Source of the DNA: JBEDUK01 sp963781595
Lineage (GTDB): Bacteria; Actinomycetota; UBA4738
DNA: 64,000 bases
Reading direction: 5' to 3'
NCBI GenBank assembly: GCA_963781595.1
Contig: CAWAGG010000006.1
Span: forward strand, 2,418,001 to 2,482,000
Shown here: piece by piece, positions 23,238-32,437 of the stretch
How the letters are laid out: each line of letters opens with the position of its first letter
Numbering within the stretch: the stretch's first letter is position 1
Notes under the pieces: generated by a model
The model's database searches: none
What the model was told of the DNA's origin: nothing
What the model saw: only the letters and a program-made list of their open reading frames with translations
Made by a program: the position numbers and the translations under genes

Positions 23238-24938
23238 GTGCTGGAGGAGTTGCACGTCAGCGGCCTCGGGATCATCGGGGACGAGACGCTCGTGTTCGCG
23301 CCGGGCCTGAACGTCCTGACCGGCGAGACGGGGGCGGGCAAGACCCTCATCGCGGTCGCGCTCTCCTTGTCACTGGGCGCGCGAGCCAGCTCCGATCTGG
23401 TCCGGGGCGGCTCCCGCGAGGCGTCCGTCGAGGCCCGGTTCCGCATCGGGGATGACGCGGTGGGTGGCGCCGAGGAGCCGTTCGGAACGGGCCTCGCGGG
23501 CTGGGCCGAGGACGGCGAGCTGATCCTCGCCCGAACCGTGCGGGCCGACGGCCGGTCCGCGGGTCGGATCGGCGGACGGATCGCGCCGGTCTCGACGCTC
23601 GCGACCGTTGGCACCCAGGCCGTCGAGATCCACGGGCAGAACCAGGCCGAACCGCTCCTGCTCGCGAGCACCCAGCTCGCGTTCCTGGACCGGTACGAGG
23701 GGCCCGAACACGCCGCCGCGGTGGACGGCCATCGGATCGCGTTCGGCGAGCTGCGGGCAGCACGTGAGGGGCTCGACGCGATCGACCACGCGTCGCGAGA
23801 GCGCGAGCGGGAGAAGGACCTCCTCGCCTACCAGGTCCGCGAGATCGCGGCGGCCGACGTTCGACCCGGCGAGCTGGCCTCTCTCGCGGAGGAGGAGGGA
23901 CGCCTGACGAACGCCGAACGGCTCCACGAGCTGGCAGCAAGCGCGGAGCGCGCCCTCTCCGACGAGGGTGCCGGGGCCGATTCCGTGGGGGAGGCCGCCT
24001 CGCGCCTGGCCTCGGCCGCCTCGCTCGACCCGGCGGCCGTCGACCTGGCCGCGCGCGCGGGGGCCCTACTGGCGGAGGTCCGAGATCTGGGCACCGACGT
24101 TCGCGTCTACCGTGAGCGGGCGTCGGCCGATCCCGCGCGCCTCGCCGGGGTCGAGGACCGCATCCACCTGCTCCGTTCGCTGGAGCGCAAGTACGGCGAC
24201 GGGGAGGAGGGGATCCACGCCTACCTGGCGGACGCACGACGGAGGCTCGACGAGCTGGGTGGCGACAGCGAGGAGCGCGAGCGCCTGCTCTCGACCGTCG
24301 AGCGGCTCGAGGAGGCGACCCGCGACCTCGCCACGCGCATCTCCGCCGGCCGGGAGGCGGCTGCGGCGCCGCTCGCCGACGCGATCGCCTCCGAGCTTCA
24401 CCAGCTGGGCATGCCCGGAGCGCGGTTCGAGGTCCACCTCGTGCCCGCGACGGAGCCGGGGCCCGGCGGGGCGGAGACGGTCGAGTTCCGGTTCGCCGGT
24501 GGCCCCCGCCAGCCGCTCCAGCCGTTCTCGAAGGTCGCGTCCGGTGGCGAGCTCTCGCGGACGATGCTCGCATGCCGCAGCGTCCTGGCCGACCTCGATG
24601 ACGTCCCCACGCTCGTGTTCGACGAGGTCGACGCCGGCATCGGGGGCGTCGCAGCCGCCGCCGTCGGTCAGCGGCTGGCCCGCCTGGCGCGGCGACGTCA
24701 GGTGCTCGTCGTCACCCACCTCGCGCAGATCGCCGCGCACGCGGACCGGCATTTCCGCGTGTCGAAGGACGCCGGTGCGACGCGGATCGAAGCGCTCGAG
24801 GGCGACGAGCGGTCGGCGGAGCTCGCACGCATGCTCTCCGGCGACGTGAGCGAGATCTCGCTCGCGCACGCGCGTGAGCTCATGACCGTCGGCGCGGCGA
24901 ACGCCGGCGATGCGGGCCCGGCATCCGAGGGGGCGTGA
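23238..24938 (+). CDS. recN: DNA repair protein RecN
   Basis: 566 aa SMC-like ATPase for double-strand-break repair. Walker A TGETGAGKT is at about residue 29; the long coiled-coil arms run from about 150 to 400; the ABC signature SGGELSRTM and Walker B FDEVDAGIGG follow near residues 437-470. The GTG at 23238 is preceded by TAGGAT (23225-23230) with a 7-nt gap, so it appears to have its own leaderless promoter although it sits in the tlyA-nadK cluster. The last codon overlaps the next gene as GTGA. Confidence 0.96.
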   Translation: MLEELHVSGLGIIGDETLVFAPGLNVLTGETGAGKTLIAVALSLSLGARASSDLVRGGSREASVEARFRIGDDAVGGAEEPFGTGLAGWAEDGELILARTVRADGRSAGRIGGRIAPVSTLATVGTQAVEIHGQNQAEPLLLASTQLAFLDRYEGPEHAAAVDGHRIAFGELRAAREGLDAIDHASREREREKDLLAYQVREIAAADVRPGELASLAEEEGRLTNAERLHELAASAERALSDEGAGADSVGEAASRLASAASLDPAAVDLAARAGALLAEVRDLGTDVRVYRERASADPARLAGVEDRIHLLRSLERKYGDGEEGIHAYLADARRRLDELGGDSEERERLLSTVERLEEATRDLATRISAGREAAAAPLADAIASELHQLGMPGARFEVHLVPATEPGPGGAETVEFRFAGGPRQPLQPFSKVASGGELSRTMLACRSVLADLDDVPTLVFDEVDAGIGGVAAAAVGQRLARLARRRQVLVVTHLAQIAAHADRHFRVSKDAGATRIEALEGDERSAELARMLSGDVSEISLAHARELMTVGAANAGDAGPASEGA

Positions 24939-25759
24939 CGGCCGGCTTCGGGGTGCCGAACGGGAGCGAAGACGGCGGGGCCCCACACGCCGGGCGTCGT
25001 CGCCGCGGTCGCGCGTTCGTCCTGGCGTGCACCGCCGCGCTGACCGTCACGGCCGTCTCGATCGGACTCGGGATCACGGGCACCGGCCCGTTCGGCGGAG
25101 GAGGCGCCCTTCGACTGGTCCCGCCCGCGGGCGCCGAGACCCCACCGGCGGCGACGCCGACCGCTCCGCCGTGGAGGCCGCCGACGCCGTCGACCCCGGC
25201 GTTCGCGACCGTCCGCGGGATCGTCCTGTACCTCCCCGCCGGCGAGGACCGGGTCGTGCGCATCGGGTACCACGAGGCGTCCTATCCGGTCGCGCTCGCG
25301 ATGGCGCCGTTCGGCACGTGCCTGCGCGACTTCAACCGGACGAAGTTCGCCAAGCCGCCGCCGACGCCGGGGCCCGATTACATCGTGATGTCATCCCGTG
25401 GCCGGGGCCAGCCCGCCACGTCCGCAGCGGACGTAGCGCTCCCGCGCGGGACGACCGTGCTGTCGCCGGCGACAGGTGTGGTCACGAGCGCGAAGCCCTA
25501 CCGCCTCTACGGGCGATACCGCGACGTCCGGATCTCGATCCGCCCCGACGGCGTGAGCGGGGTCGAGGTCGTCATCATCCACGTCGACCGGGTCCTCGTC
25601 CACCGCGGCGACCGCGTCGACGCGGGCTCGACGCCGATCGGCATCCCGCGCGTGTTCCCGTTCTCCTCGCAGGTGAACGACTACATTGGACCCGGCATCC
25701 CCCACGTCCACATCGAGGTGAACCGGCTTGGCCCTGCGCGTCACGAAGCGTCGGACTAG
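24935..25759 (+). CDS. M23 (LytM)-family peptidase domain protein
   Basis: 274 aa. A single N-terminal membrane segment (about residues 27-50) precedes a Pro-rich linker, then an extracytoplasmic domain with ATGVVTSAKPYRLYGRYRD and a C-terminal PHVHIEVN. The HxH near the end matches the last zinc-ligand motif of LytM peptidases. The usual first HxxxD motif is not obvious, so it may be a non-catalytic LytM protein that activates other hydrolases. It overlaps recN by 4 nt and runs into the steA-like gene, a context of septal cell-wall hydrolysis control. Confidence 0.7.
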   Translation: MTAGFGVPNGSEDGGAPHAGRRRRGRAFVLACTAALTVTAVSIGLGITGTGPFGGGGALRLVPPAGAETPPAATPTAPPWRPPTPSTPAFATVRGIVLYLPAGEDRVVRIGYHEASYPVALAMAPFGTCLRDFNRTKFAKPPPTPGPDYIVMSSRGRGQPATSAADVALPRGTTVLSPATGVVTSAKPYRLYGRYRDVRISIRPDGVSGVEVVIIHVDRVLVHRGDRVDAGSTPIGIPRVFPFSSQVNDYIGPGIPHVHIEVNRLGPARHEASD

Positions 25760-26894
25760 GAGCGGCCTCCACGCCGCACGGGTCGACGCGCGGACGAAGA
25801 ACCTACTCCGGCGGGTCCAGCCCGGCGAGGTCGCGGTCATCGATCACGAGGACCTGGATCGCGTCGCGGCCGACGAGCTGGTGGCGAGGGGGGTCTCCGG
25901 CGTGGTGAACGCGGCGCCGTCCATCAGCGGGCGCTACCCGAACCCAGGCCCGTTGATCCTCGTCGAGGCGGGGATCCCGCTGATCGACTCCGTCGGCCCG
26001 CTCCTGATGTCGAAGATCCGGGAGGGGGACACCGTCCGGCTCGAGGGCGATCGCGTGTTCGTCGGCGAGCAGCTCGTCGCCGTCGGGATCCGCCAGACGC
26101 AGGCGTCCGTCGAGCACGCGATGGAGGCCGCCCAGCAGCGTCTGGCCGATCAGTTCGAGAGCTTCGCGACGAACACGATGGACTTCATGGCCCGCGAGCG
26201 GGACCTGATGTTCGGCGGGCTCGGCCTCCCCGAGTTGGACCACGACCTGTCGGGCCGTCACACCCTGGTGGTGGTGCGCGGGACGACGTACAAGCAGGAC
26301 CTCGCGGCGCTCCGTTCCTACATCCGCGACGTTCGGCCGGTCATGATCGGCGTCGACGGCGGGGCGGACGCGCTGCTCGAAGAGGGCTACACGCCCGACA
26401 TCATCCTGGGCGACATGGACTCGATCACCGAGGACGCCCTGCGCTGCGGGGCCGAGATCGTGGTCCATGCGTACACGAACGGCTTCGCGCCCGGCGCGGA
26501 GCGCGTGACGGCGCTCGGCGTTCCGTTCCGAACGTTCATGGTGTCCGGGACCAGCGAGGACGCCGCATTCCTCATGGCGCACGGGAAGGGCGCCGACCTG
26601 ATCGTGGCGGTCGGGAGCCATGGGACCCTCCGCGAGTTCCTCGACAAGGGCCGCCTGGGGATGGCCAGCACGTTCCTCGCGCGGCTCCGGGTCGGCGACA
26701 TCCTCGTCGACGCGAAAGGCGTGTCTCGCCTCTATCGCGGAGCCGCGCGCGCGCGCGACGCCTGGATCCTCGTCGCGGCGGTCGTCGCGCTGTTCGTCGT
26801 GGTGATCCTCCTCTCGCCGGCGCTGCGGCTCGAGGTCAAGCTCGTGTGGGAATCGTTCCGCGAGTTCGTGTTCAACCTGAAGAGCGGGTTGTGA
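25728..26894 (+). CDS. steA: SteA-like cell-division/peptidoglycan-hydrolysis regulator
   Basis: 388 aa from TTG. The N-terminal region has GRYPNPGPLILVEAGIPLID. A central domain resembling thiamine pyrophosphokinase follows (VMIGVDGGADALLEEG, DIILGDMDS, VGSHGTLREFLDKG). One membrane helix lies at the C-terminus (about residues 342-365, WILVAAVVALFVVVILL). This is the SteA architecture; in Corynebacterium SteA with SteB controls daughter-cell separation through the hydrolase RipA. It overlaps the M23-like gene by 32 nt. The steB-like gene follows after 37 nt, supporting a functional pair. Confidence 0.85.
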   Translation: MALRVTKRRTRSGLHAARVDARTKNLLRRVQPGEVAVIDHEDLDRVAADELVARGVSGVVNAAPSISGRYPNPGPLILVEAGIPLIDSVGPLLMSKIREGDTVRLEGDRVFVGEQLVAVGIRQTQASVEHAMEAAQQRLADQFESFATNTMDFMARERDLMFGGLGLPELDHDLSGRHTLVVVRGTTYKQDLAALRSYIRDVRPVMIGVDGGADALLEEGYTPDIILGDMDSITEDALRCGAEIVVHAYTNGFAPGAERVTALGVPFRTFMVSGTSEDAAFLMAHGKGADLIVAVGSHGTLREFLDKGRLGMASTFLARLRVGDILVDAKGVSRLYRGAARARDAWILVAAVVALFVVVILLSPALRLEVKLVWESFREFVFNLKSGL

Positions 26895-26931
26895 GGGTCC
26901 GACCCGCGCCGCCGACCGTGGCGGGGCTCGC

Positions 26932-27846
26932 ATGATCTCCTTCCGGTTCTACGTCGTGACGATCGTGGCGGTGTTCGTCGCGCTCACGGTCGGCATCCTG
27001 CTCGGCGGCGCGCTGCTCTCGACCGGGCTGACGAAGGACCTCGAGAACCGGCTCGACGCGCTGCAGAGCCGGGTCGACGAGCGGGAGAGCCAGATCACCG
27101 AGCTCAAGACCGAACGTGACGAGGTCTCGAACCTCGTCGCCGCCTACCTCCCGAACTTCCTGGCCGGTCGTCTCACGGGCGTGCCGGCCGCTCTCGTGAC
27201 GACCGCTGGCGTCGACCTGTCCGCCGTTCAGGCCGCGAGTCAGTCCCTCGAGCAGGCCGGCGTGAGCGACCTGATGACGATCGAAGTGACCGCGAAGATG
27301 GCTTCGACGGACCCTGCCGATCAGGAGGCGCTCGCGACCGCCCTTGGCGTGCCCGCGGCGTTCCCTCCGGCGGACCTACCGACCCGGGCGGCACAGGAGC
27401 TCGCCGAGCGCCTGGTGCAGGCACCGGCCGTGGGCTCGACCGATCTGCTCGTCACGCTCCAGTCGGAGAGGTTCATCAGGATCTTCGGGCAGGCGACCCC
27501 GGCGTCGATCGGCGTTCCCGGGCAGACGGTCACGGTGGTGGCCGGCGGGACGAAGCCACCCGCCGTCGATCCTGCGACCTTCCTCCTGCCCATGATCAGG
27601 AGCCTCGTCGATCGCATCCCGGTGACGCCGGTCGTGGCCGCGCAGCCGACGGACACCTCCTACCCGTTCGTTGGCCTCATACGGACGAGCGACATGAACC
27701 GGAAGCTCGTCACCGTCGACGATGTCGACAGCGTATTCGGGCAGCTCGCCGTCGCCGTCGGCATGCAGGAGCTGATCCAGGACCCGGGCCAGGGGACGAA
27801 CTACGGGCGCGAGCCCGGCGCGTCGGCCCCGTTCCCGGCGCCCTGA
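26932..27846 (+). CDS. steB: SteB/MctB-like membrane-anchored protein
   Basis: 304 aa. It opens with MISFRFYVVTIVAVFVALTVG, a membrane anchor of DUF3186/MctB type, then a coiled coil (about residues 36-75, LENRLDALQSRVDERESQI) and an extracytoplasmic domain. In M. tuberculosis the homologue (Rv1698) was described as a copper-export-related protein, and in Corynebacterium as SteB acting with SteA. The SteA neighbour favours the second view here. Strongly hydrophobic only at the N-terminus. Confidence 0.85.
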   Translation: MISFRFYVVTIVAVFVALTVGILLGGALLSTGLTKDLENRLDALQSRVDERESQITELKTERDEVSNLVAAYLPNFLAGRLTGVPAALVTTAGVDLSAVQAASQSLEQAGVSDLMTIEVTAKMASTDPADQEALATALGVPAAFPPADLPTRAAQELAERLVQAPAVGSTDLLVTLQSERFIRIFGQATPASIGVPGQTVTVVAGGTKPPAVDPATFLLPMIRSLVDRIPVTPVVAAQPTDTSYPFVGLIRTSDMNRKLVTVDDVDSVFGQLAVAVGMQELIQDPGQGTNYGREPGASAPFPAP

Positions 27847-27848
27847 CC

Positions 27849-28550
27849 GTGTCCGACCCGACCGGTCTGCGACGCTCGGGGTTCGTCCTTGCCATCGTTC
27901 CGGCGCACGACGAGGAAGCACGGATCGCAGATACGGTAAAGGCGCTTTACCAACTGCCGCTCGTCGAACGGGTCGTGGTCGTCGACGATGGCTCGACCGA
28001 CGGGACGAGCGCGGCGGCGCTCGATGCAGGGGCGACCGTGCTCCGTTCTTCGCGGAACGTCGGGAAGGGGGGCGCGGTCGAAGCGGCCGTCGGCCGTCTC
28101 CCCGTGCCCGACGTCTACGTCCTGGTCGATGCCGACGTCGGTGAGACCGCGGACCAGGCCGGCGTGCTCCTCGCGGCAGTGTGCGACGGCGAGGCCGACC
28201 TCGCGATCGGCCGGCTGCCGCGGGCCACGGTCGGGGGATTCGGCGCCGTGAAGCGGATGGCGGCGGGGCTGATCCACGGCGCGTCCGGGTTCGACCCGAA
28301 GGAACCGATCTCCGGCCAGCGGGCGATCCGCGGCGAGGTCCTCCAGGCGTGCCGGCCACTCGCCCGGGGGTTCGGCATCGAGACGGGGATGACGATCGAC
28401 GCGGTTCGGCTCGGTTACCGGGTGGTCGAGATCGGCGTCGAGATGCGTCACCGCCCGACCGGGAAAGACCTGGCCGGGTTCGTGCATCGGGGGCGCCAGG
28501 GGGTCCAGATCGCCGCCGCGGGCCTGGTCCGGCGGGTCGGCCTGCGGTGA
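27849..28550 (+). CDS. Family 2 glycosyltransferase
   Basis: 233 aa. GT-A fold with LAIVPAHDEEARI (donor site), VVVDDGSTDGT and the metal-binding DADV, then SGQRAI and the G-FGIETGMTIDAVRLGY region. It resembles small GT2 enzymes that glycosylate a polyprenyl phosphate or a nucleotide-sugar acceptor in wall synthesis. The acceptor is unknown. The start is 2 nt after the steB stop, and the next membrane glycosyltransferase overlaps its stop (GTGA), so the three are one unit. Confidence 0.85.
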   Translation: MSDPTGLRRSGFVLAIVPAHDEEARIADTVKALYQLPLVERVVVVDDGSTDGTSAAALDAGATVLRSSRNVGKGGAVEAAVGRLPVPDVYVLVDADVGETADQAGVLLAAVCDGEADLAIGRLPRATVGGFGAVKRMAAGLIHGASGFDPKEPISGQRAIRGEVLQACRPLARGFGIETGMTIDAVRLGYRVVEIGVEMRHRPTGKDLAGFVHRGRQGVQIAAAGLVRRVGLR

Positions 28551-29362
28551 GCGGCGCCTGGAGCCGGGTCGCGGGGCGGTTCCCCACTGCGACGAACCAT
28601 CGCGGACGCAGGGTGGGGGTGTGGCTGGGCGTCCTCCTCACCGCGGCCGTGGGATCGGTGCTCCTGGCGATGGACACGGCCGCCCGGATCGCCACGGGAG
28701 GGCTGGCGCCGTGGCGCCGGCACCTGGCCTGGATCGTGCTCGGGGCGTTCGTCGTCTGCGCGGCCGGCCTGTACGACGACTCGCGCCCGACCCAAGCGCG
28801 CGGGGTCGTTCGCCAGATCGCGGCGCTCGGGCGAGGACAGGTCACGCCCGGCCTCGTCAAGCTCGTCGTGATCGTCGCCGTGTCGGCGGTCGAGTGCTGG
28901 ATCCTCGGCGCCCGGGGCGCGAGGTTCGTCCTGGGCACGCTGGTCGTGGCCGGTTCGGCGAACGTGTTCAACCTGCTGGACGTCCGGCCCGGGCGCTGCC
29001 TGAAGTTCTTCCTGGTCGCGGCCGTGCCGATCGCCCTGATCACGACCGTCCGCGAGGCCCAGACGCTGCTGATCTACTTCGCGGCGGGCTCGATCGTGGC
29101 GCTGCAGCCCGATCTGCGCGAGGTCGCGATGCTCGGCGATGCCGGGTCGAACGTCCTGGGCTTCGTCATCGGGGTCGGTCTGTTCGAGACGCTCGGGACC
29201 GGGGGGCTGGCGATCGCCCTGGCCGTCATCCTGGCGATCCATGTCGTCTCCGAGACCGTCACCCTGTCCCGGATCATCGATGCGACGCCGCCGCTGCGGT
29301 GGTTCGACCGCCTCGGGCGCCTCGCGGGACCGGAAACACCGGCCGTCGGCGCGGATCCGTGA
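28547..29362 (+). CDS. MraY/WecA-like membrane glycosyl-1-phosphate transferase homologue
   Basis: 271 aa, with about seven to eight hydrophobic segments (for example residues 22-44, 57-75, 100-120, 125-145, 155-172). The signature GLYDDSRPT resembles the first catalytic DD motif, NVFNLLDVRPGR the second (canonical NxxNxxDGxxG), and MLGDAGSNVLGFVIG the third. Such enzymes load sugar-1-phosphate onto undecaprenyl phosphate. The second motif is altered (LDVRPGR for LDGLDG), so activity is uncertain. It is coupled to the GT2 gene and precedes pyrG. Confidence 0.75.
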   Translation: MSGAWSRVAGRFPTATNHRGRRVGVWLGVLLTAAVGSVLLAMDTAARIATGGLAPWRRHLAWIVLGAFVVCAAGLYDDSRPTQARGVVRQIAALGRGQVTPGLVKLVVIVAVSAVECWILGARGARFVLGTLVVAGSANVFNLLDVRPGRCLKFFLVAAVPIALITTVREAQTLLIYFAAGSIVALQPDLREVAMLGDAGSNVLGFVIGVGLFETLGTGGLAIALAVILAIHVVSETVTLSRIIDATPPLRWFDRLGRLAGPETPAVGADP

Positions 29363-29411
29363 CCCGAACGACCGATCGCGTCGGCGCCACCTGCTATCGT
29401 CAAGTCCCGTA

Positions 29412-31091
29412 GTGAGTGAGCGACCGACATACGTGTTCGTCACGGGCGGCGTCGCCTCCGGGCTCGGCAAGGGCATCACCGCCGCGTCGATCGGCCGACT
29501 GCTCAAGGCCCGGGGCTTCAGGATCACGCACCAGAAGCTCGACCCCTATATCAACGTCGACCCCGGCACGATGAACCCGTTCGAGCACGGCGAGGTGTTC
29601 GTCCTGGACGACGGGTCCGAGACCGACCTCGACCTGGGCCATTACGAGCGGTTCACCGACGAATCGATGCATCGCGGCGCATCCGTCACGGCCGGCAGTG
29701 TCTACCAGAGCGTGATCGCGAAAGAACGCCGCGGCGACTACCTCGGCAAGACGGTGCAGGTCATCCCGCACATCACGAACGAGATCAAGGACCGGATCCG
29801 CTCCCACGCCGAGAGCGAGAGCGCCGACGTCGCGATCGTCGAGGTCGGCGGCACGGTCGGTGACATCGAGTCCCTGCCGTTCCTCGAGGCGATCCGCCAG
29901 TTCCGCAACGAGGTCGGCCGCGACAAGGTCGCGTTCGTCCACGTGGCCCTGACGCCGTACATCGGGCCCACGGCCGAGGTGAAGACGAAGCCCACCCAGC
30001 ACTCCGTACGGGAACTCAGGTCGATCGGTATCCAGCCCGACGCGATCGTGTGCCGAGCCGCACGGCCCATCTCCCAGCACCTCAAGGAGAAGATCTCGCT
30101 GCTGTGCGACGTCGAGACCCGAGCGGTGATCTCCGCACACGACGCCGATTCGATCTACGACGTGCCGCTCTTGCTCCACGACGAGGGGTTGGACGACTAC
30201 CTGATCCAGCTGCTGCGACTGCCCGAGAGCGAGCCGGACCTCACCGAGTGGCGGGCGATGGTCGAACGGATCCACGGCGTTACCGAGACGGTCGACGTCG
30301 CGATCGTCGGCAAGTACGTGAACCTGCACGATGCCTACCTCTCGGTGATGGAGGCGCTCGGGCACGCAGGCGCGTTCCACGGGGCGAAGGTCCGGATGCG
30401 GTGGTTCGCCTCCGACGAGCTGATCGACGACGGGGGAGCGCGCGACGTGCTGGAACGCGCCGACGCGATCCTGGTGCCGGGCGGGTTCGGCGTCCGCGGC
30501 GTCGAGGGCAAGGTCGAGGCGATCCGCATCGCCCGCGAGCACGGCATCCCGTTCCTCGGGCTGTGCCTAGGTCTGCAGTGCGCGGTGATCGAGTTCGCCC
30601 GGAACGTGTGCGGCCTCCCCGGCGCGAACTCCTCGGAGTTCGAACCCGCCACGCCCGATCCGGTGATCGACCTGCTCCCCGAGCAGCACGGCGTCGTCGA
30701 GATGGGCGCGACGATGCGTCTGGGAGCGTACCCGTGCGTGCTGACGCCCTCGACCGAGGCCGCGGCCGCATACGGCGCGGACGTCGTGCACGAGCGGCAT
30801 CGGCACCGGTACGAGGTGAACCCCGCGTACCACGAGGTGCTGCGGGAACATGGCATGGTGTTCTCTGGCATGTCGCCGGACGGCCGGCTGGTCGAGATCA
30901 TCGAGCTGCCCGATCACCCGTTCTTCATGGCCGGGCAGTTCCACCCCGAGCTGCGGTCGCGGCCCGGGCCGGCGCACCCGATGTTCCGCGAGTTCATCGG
31001 AGCGGCACTGGCCAGGAAGCGCGGCGGACGGAGCGAGCCCGATGCGGTGCCCCTCCCCGAGCCGGCGCCGGCGTCGTCGCTCACCGGCTGA
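29412..31091 (+). CDS. pyrG: CTP synthase
   Basis: 559 aa. Makes CTP from UTP, ATP and glutamine. The N-terminal synthetase domain begins FVTGGVASGLGKGITA; the C-terminal class I glutaminase has the nucleophile motif GLCLGLQCAVIE and GQFHPELRSRPG for His and Glu. Full length. The GTG at 29412 is chosen because SERPTYVFVTGG directly follows; TATCGT at 29395-29400 lies 11 nt upstream. Placement after the steA-steB cluster matches Mycobacterium. Confidence 0.97.
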   Translation: MSERPTYVFVTGGVASGLGKGITAASIGRLLKARGFRITHQKLDPYINVDPGTMNPFEHGEVFVLDDGSETDLDLGHYERFTDESMHRGASVTAGSVYQSVIAKERRGDYLGKTVQVIPHITNEIKDRIRSHAESESADVAIVEVGGTVGDIESLPFLEAIRQFRNEVGRDKVAFVHVALTPYIGPTAEVKTKPTQHSVRELRSIGIQPDAIVCRAARPISQHLKEKISLLCDVETRAVISAHDADSIYDVPLLLHDEGLDDYLIQLLRLPESEPDLTEWRAMVERIHGVTETVDVAIVGKYVNLHDAYLSVMEALGHAGAFHGAKVRMRWFASDELIDDGGARDVLERADAILVPGGFGVRGVEGKVEAIRIAREHGIPFLGLCLGLQCAVIEFARNVCGLPGANSSEFEPATPDPVIDLLPEQHGVVEMGATMRLGAYPCVLTPSTEAAAAYGADVVHERHRHRYEVNPAYHEVLREHGMVFSGMSPDGRLVEIIELPDHPFFMAGQFHPELRSRPGPAHPMFREFIGAALARKRGGRSEPDAVPLPEPAPASSLTG

Positions 31092-31109
31092 GCCGGCGGT
31101 TCGCGCTCC

Positions 31110-31628
31110 GTGACGCCCGAGCCCCTCGACTCCCGTTCGGTCTTCGCGGGACACCTGATCGACGTTCGGGTCGAACGTTGGCCGGCGGGGGACCGCGAGG
31201 TCGTTCACCACCCGGGAGCGTGCGCGGTCGTCGCGCTGACGCCCTCCGGTGATGTGCTCCTGGTCAGGCAGTTCCGTGAGGCCGTCCGGCGCGAACTGCT
31301 CGAGCTCCCGGCCGGGATCCGTGACGTGGACGGCGAGACGGCGGCCGAGTGCGCCGCGCGTGAACTGCTGGAGGAGACGGGCCACGAGGCGCTCTCGATC
31401 GGGTCGCTGGGTTCGATCTTGACCTCGCCAGGCTTCGCCAACGAGCGGATCGACCTCTTCGTCGCAGAGGCGAGCCGAGATGCGGTCGCTGAACCGATCG
31501 AGGCGGGCATCGAGGTCGTCCGGATGTCTCTGTCGAGCGCGATCGAAGCCGTGCACCACGGCGAGATCCCGGATGCGAAGACGGCGGCGGCGCTGCTCAT
31601 CGCGGCGGATCGACCCGCGCTACCCTAG
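31110..31628 (+). CDS. NUDIX hydrolase, ADP-ribose pyrophosphatase type
   Basis: 172 aa. The Nudix box is G-IRDVDGE-TAAECAARELLEETGHEA, with one residue more than canonical between the first Gly and Glu. The preceding GDVLLVRQFREAVRRELLELP and the following LTSPGFANERIDLFVA are typical of ADP-ribose diphosphatases (the Pro-Gly after the box). It probably hydrolyses ADP-ribose to AMP and ribose-5-phosphate. Directly downstream of pyrG, as Rv1700 is of Rv1699. Confidence 0.9.
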   Translation: MTPEPLDSRSVFAGHLIDVRVERWPAGDREVVHHPGACAVVALTPSGDVLLVRQFREAVRRELLELPAGIRDVDGETAAECAARELLEETGHEALSIGSLGSILTSPGFANERIDLFVAEASRDAVAEPIEAGIEVVRMSLSSAIEAVHHGEIPDAKTAAALLIAADRPALP

Positions 31629-31633
31629 GCGCG

Positions 31634-32416
31634 ATGGCGAACGCCGAGGTCGACATCAAAGGACTGATCCGTGCGCCCAAACCGGCGTTCGCTGCCGAGG
31701 GGACCTCGTACCGCGACGGCGAACCGGTGGCGTTCCGCGTCATCTTCGACGGTCACGGGACGTCCCTGATCGACCGACCTTCGAGGACGGAGCTGAGGAA
31801 CGACGACCACACGATCCTGGTAGAGGAGTCGGGTGTCGAGGCCTTCGACGGCTCGCCCGGCGCCATCAACAACGACGTGAAGGTCCACGTGGGCCTGGGG
31901 AACATGACCTACCTGAAGGCCGCGTCGATCCAGGTGCTCGGCGAGACGAGCGTCGCCGGACGACGCTGCCACGAGGTCCGAGCCGTCGGGCTTCATCAGT
32001 ACGACCGATCGTCGTTCGAGCTCTGCGTCGACGCCAAGACCGGTGTCGTGTTGCGAACGGTCTCGGGCGGCGATGTGGCCTTCGAGATCGAACGCTTCCG
32101 CGTCGCGGGCACCGGTGATCCCGCCGAGCACGTGGGTCGCGGAACCGTCTACGTGTCGTGGGACGAGGGGAGCTACGCGGGGCACTGGGAGCTCGGTCCA
32201 GGCGGGCCGGGCCGGGTACTGGAGCAGATGCCGGCCGCAACGTCCGCTCTGAGGGCACTGACCTGGGCGCGAGCACGAACCGACAGGGTCTTCATCCGGC
32301 CCCGATCGGATCCTGGTCGAACGTACTGGGCCGGGATCGGCGAGCCGCCTCCGCCCGCATCGGCGACCGATCCCGCGACTCCCGTGTTCGGCGGCGACGA
32401 CGGCGCTCCGAGCTGA
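31634..32416 (+). CDS. Conserved hypothetical protein
   Basis: 260 aa, no family I can name with confidence. No signal peptide and no membrane helix. The middle (about residues 95-160) reads TYLKAASIQVLGETSVAGRRCHEVRAVGL..FELCVDAKTGVVLRTVSGG, which resembles the repeated strands of LolA-like or outer-membrane-lipoprotein-sorting folds. TACCCT at 31621-31626 ends 7 nt before the ATG, so the gene looks leaderless and independent of the nudix gene. Confidence 0.7.
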   Translation: MANAEVDIKGLIRAPKPAFAAEGTSYRDGEPVAFRVIFDGHGTSLIDRPSRTELRNDDHTILVEESGVEAFDGSPGAINNDVKVHVGLGNMTYLKAASIQVLGETSVAGRRCHEVRAVGLHQYDRSSFELCVDAKTGVVLRTVSGGDVAFEIERFRVAGTGDPAEHVGRGTVYVSWDEGSYAGHWELGPGGPGRVLEQMPAATSALRALTWARARTDRVFIRPRSDPGRTYWAGIGEPPPPASATDPATPVFGGDDGAPS

Positions 32417-32437
32417 GGGCCTGCCCGATCCTGAGCG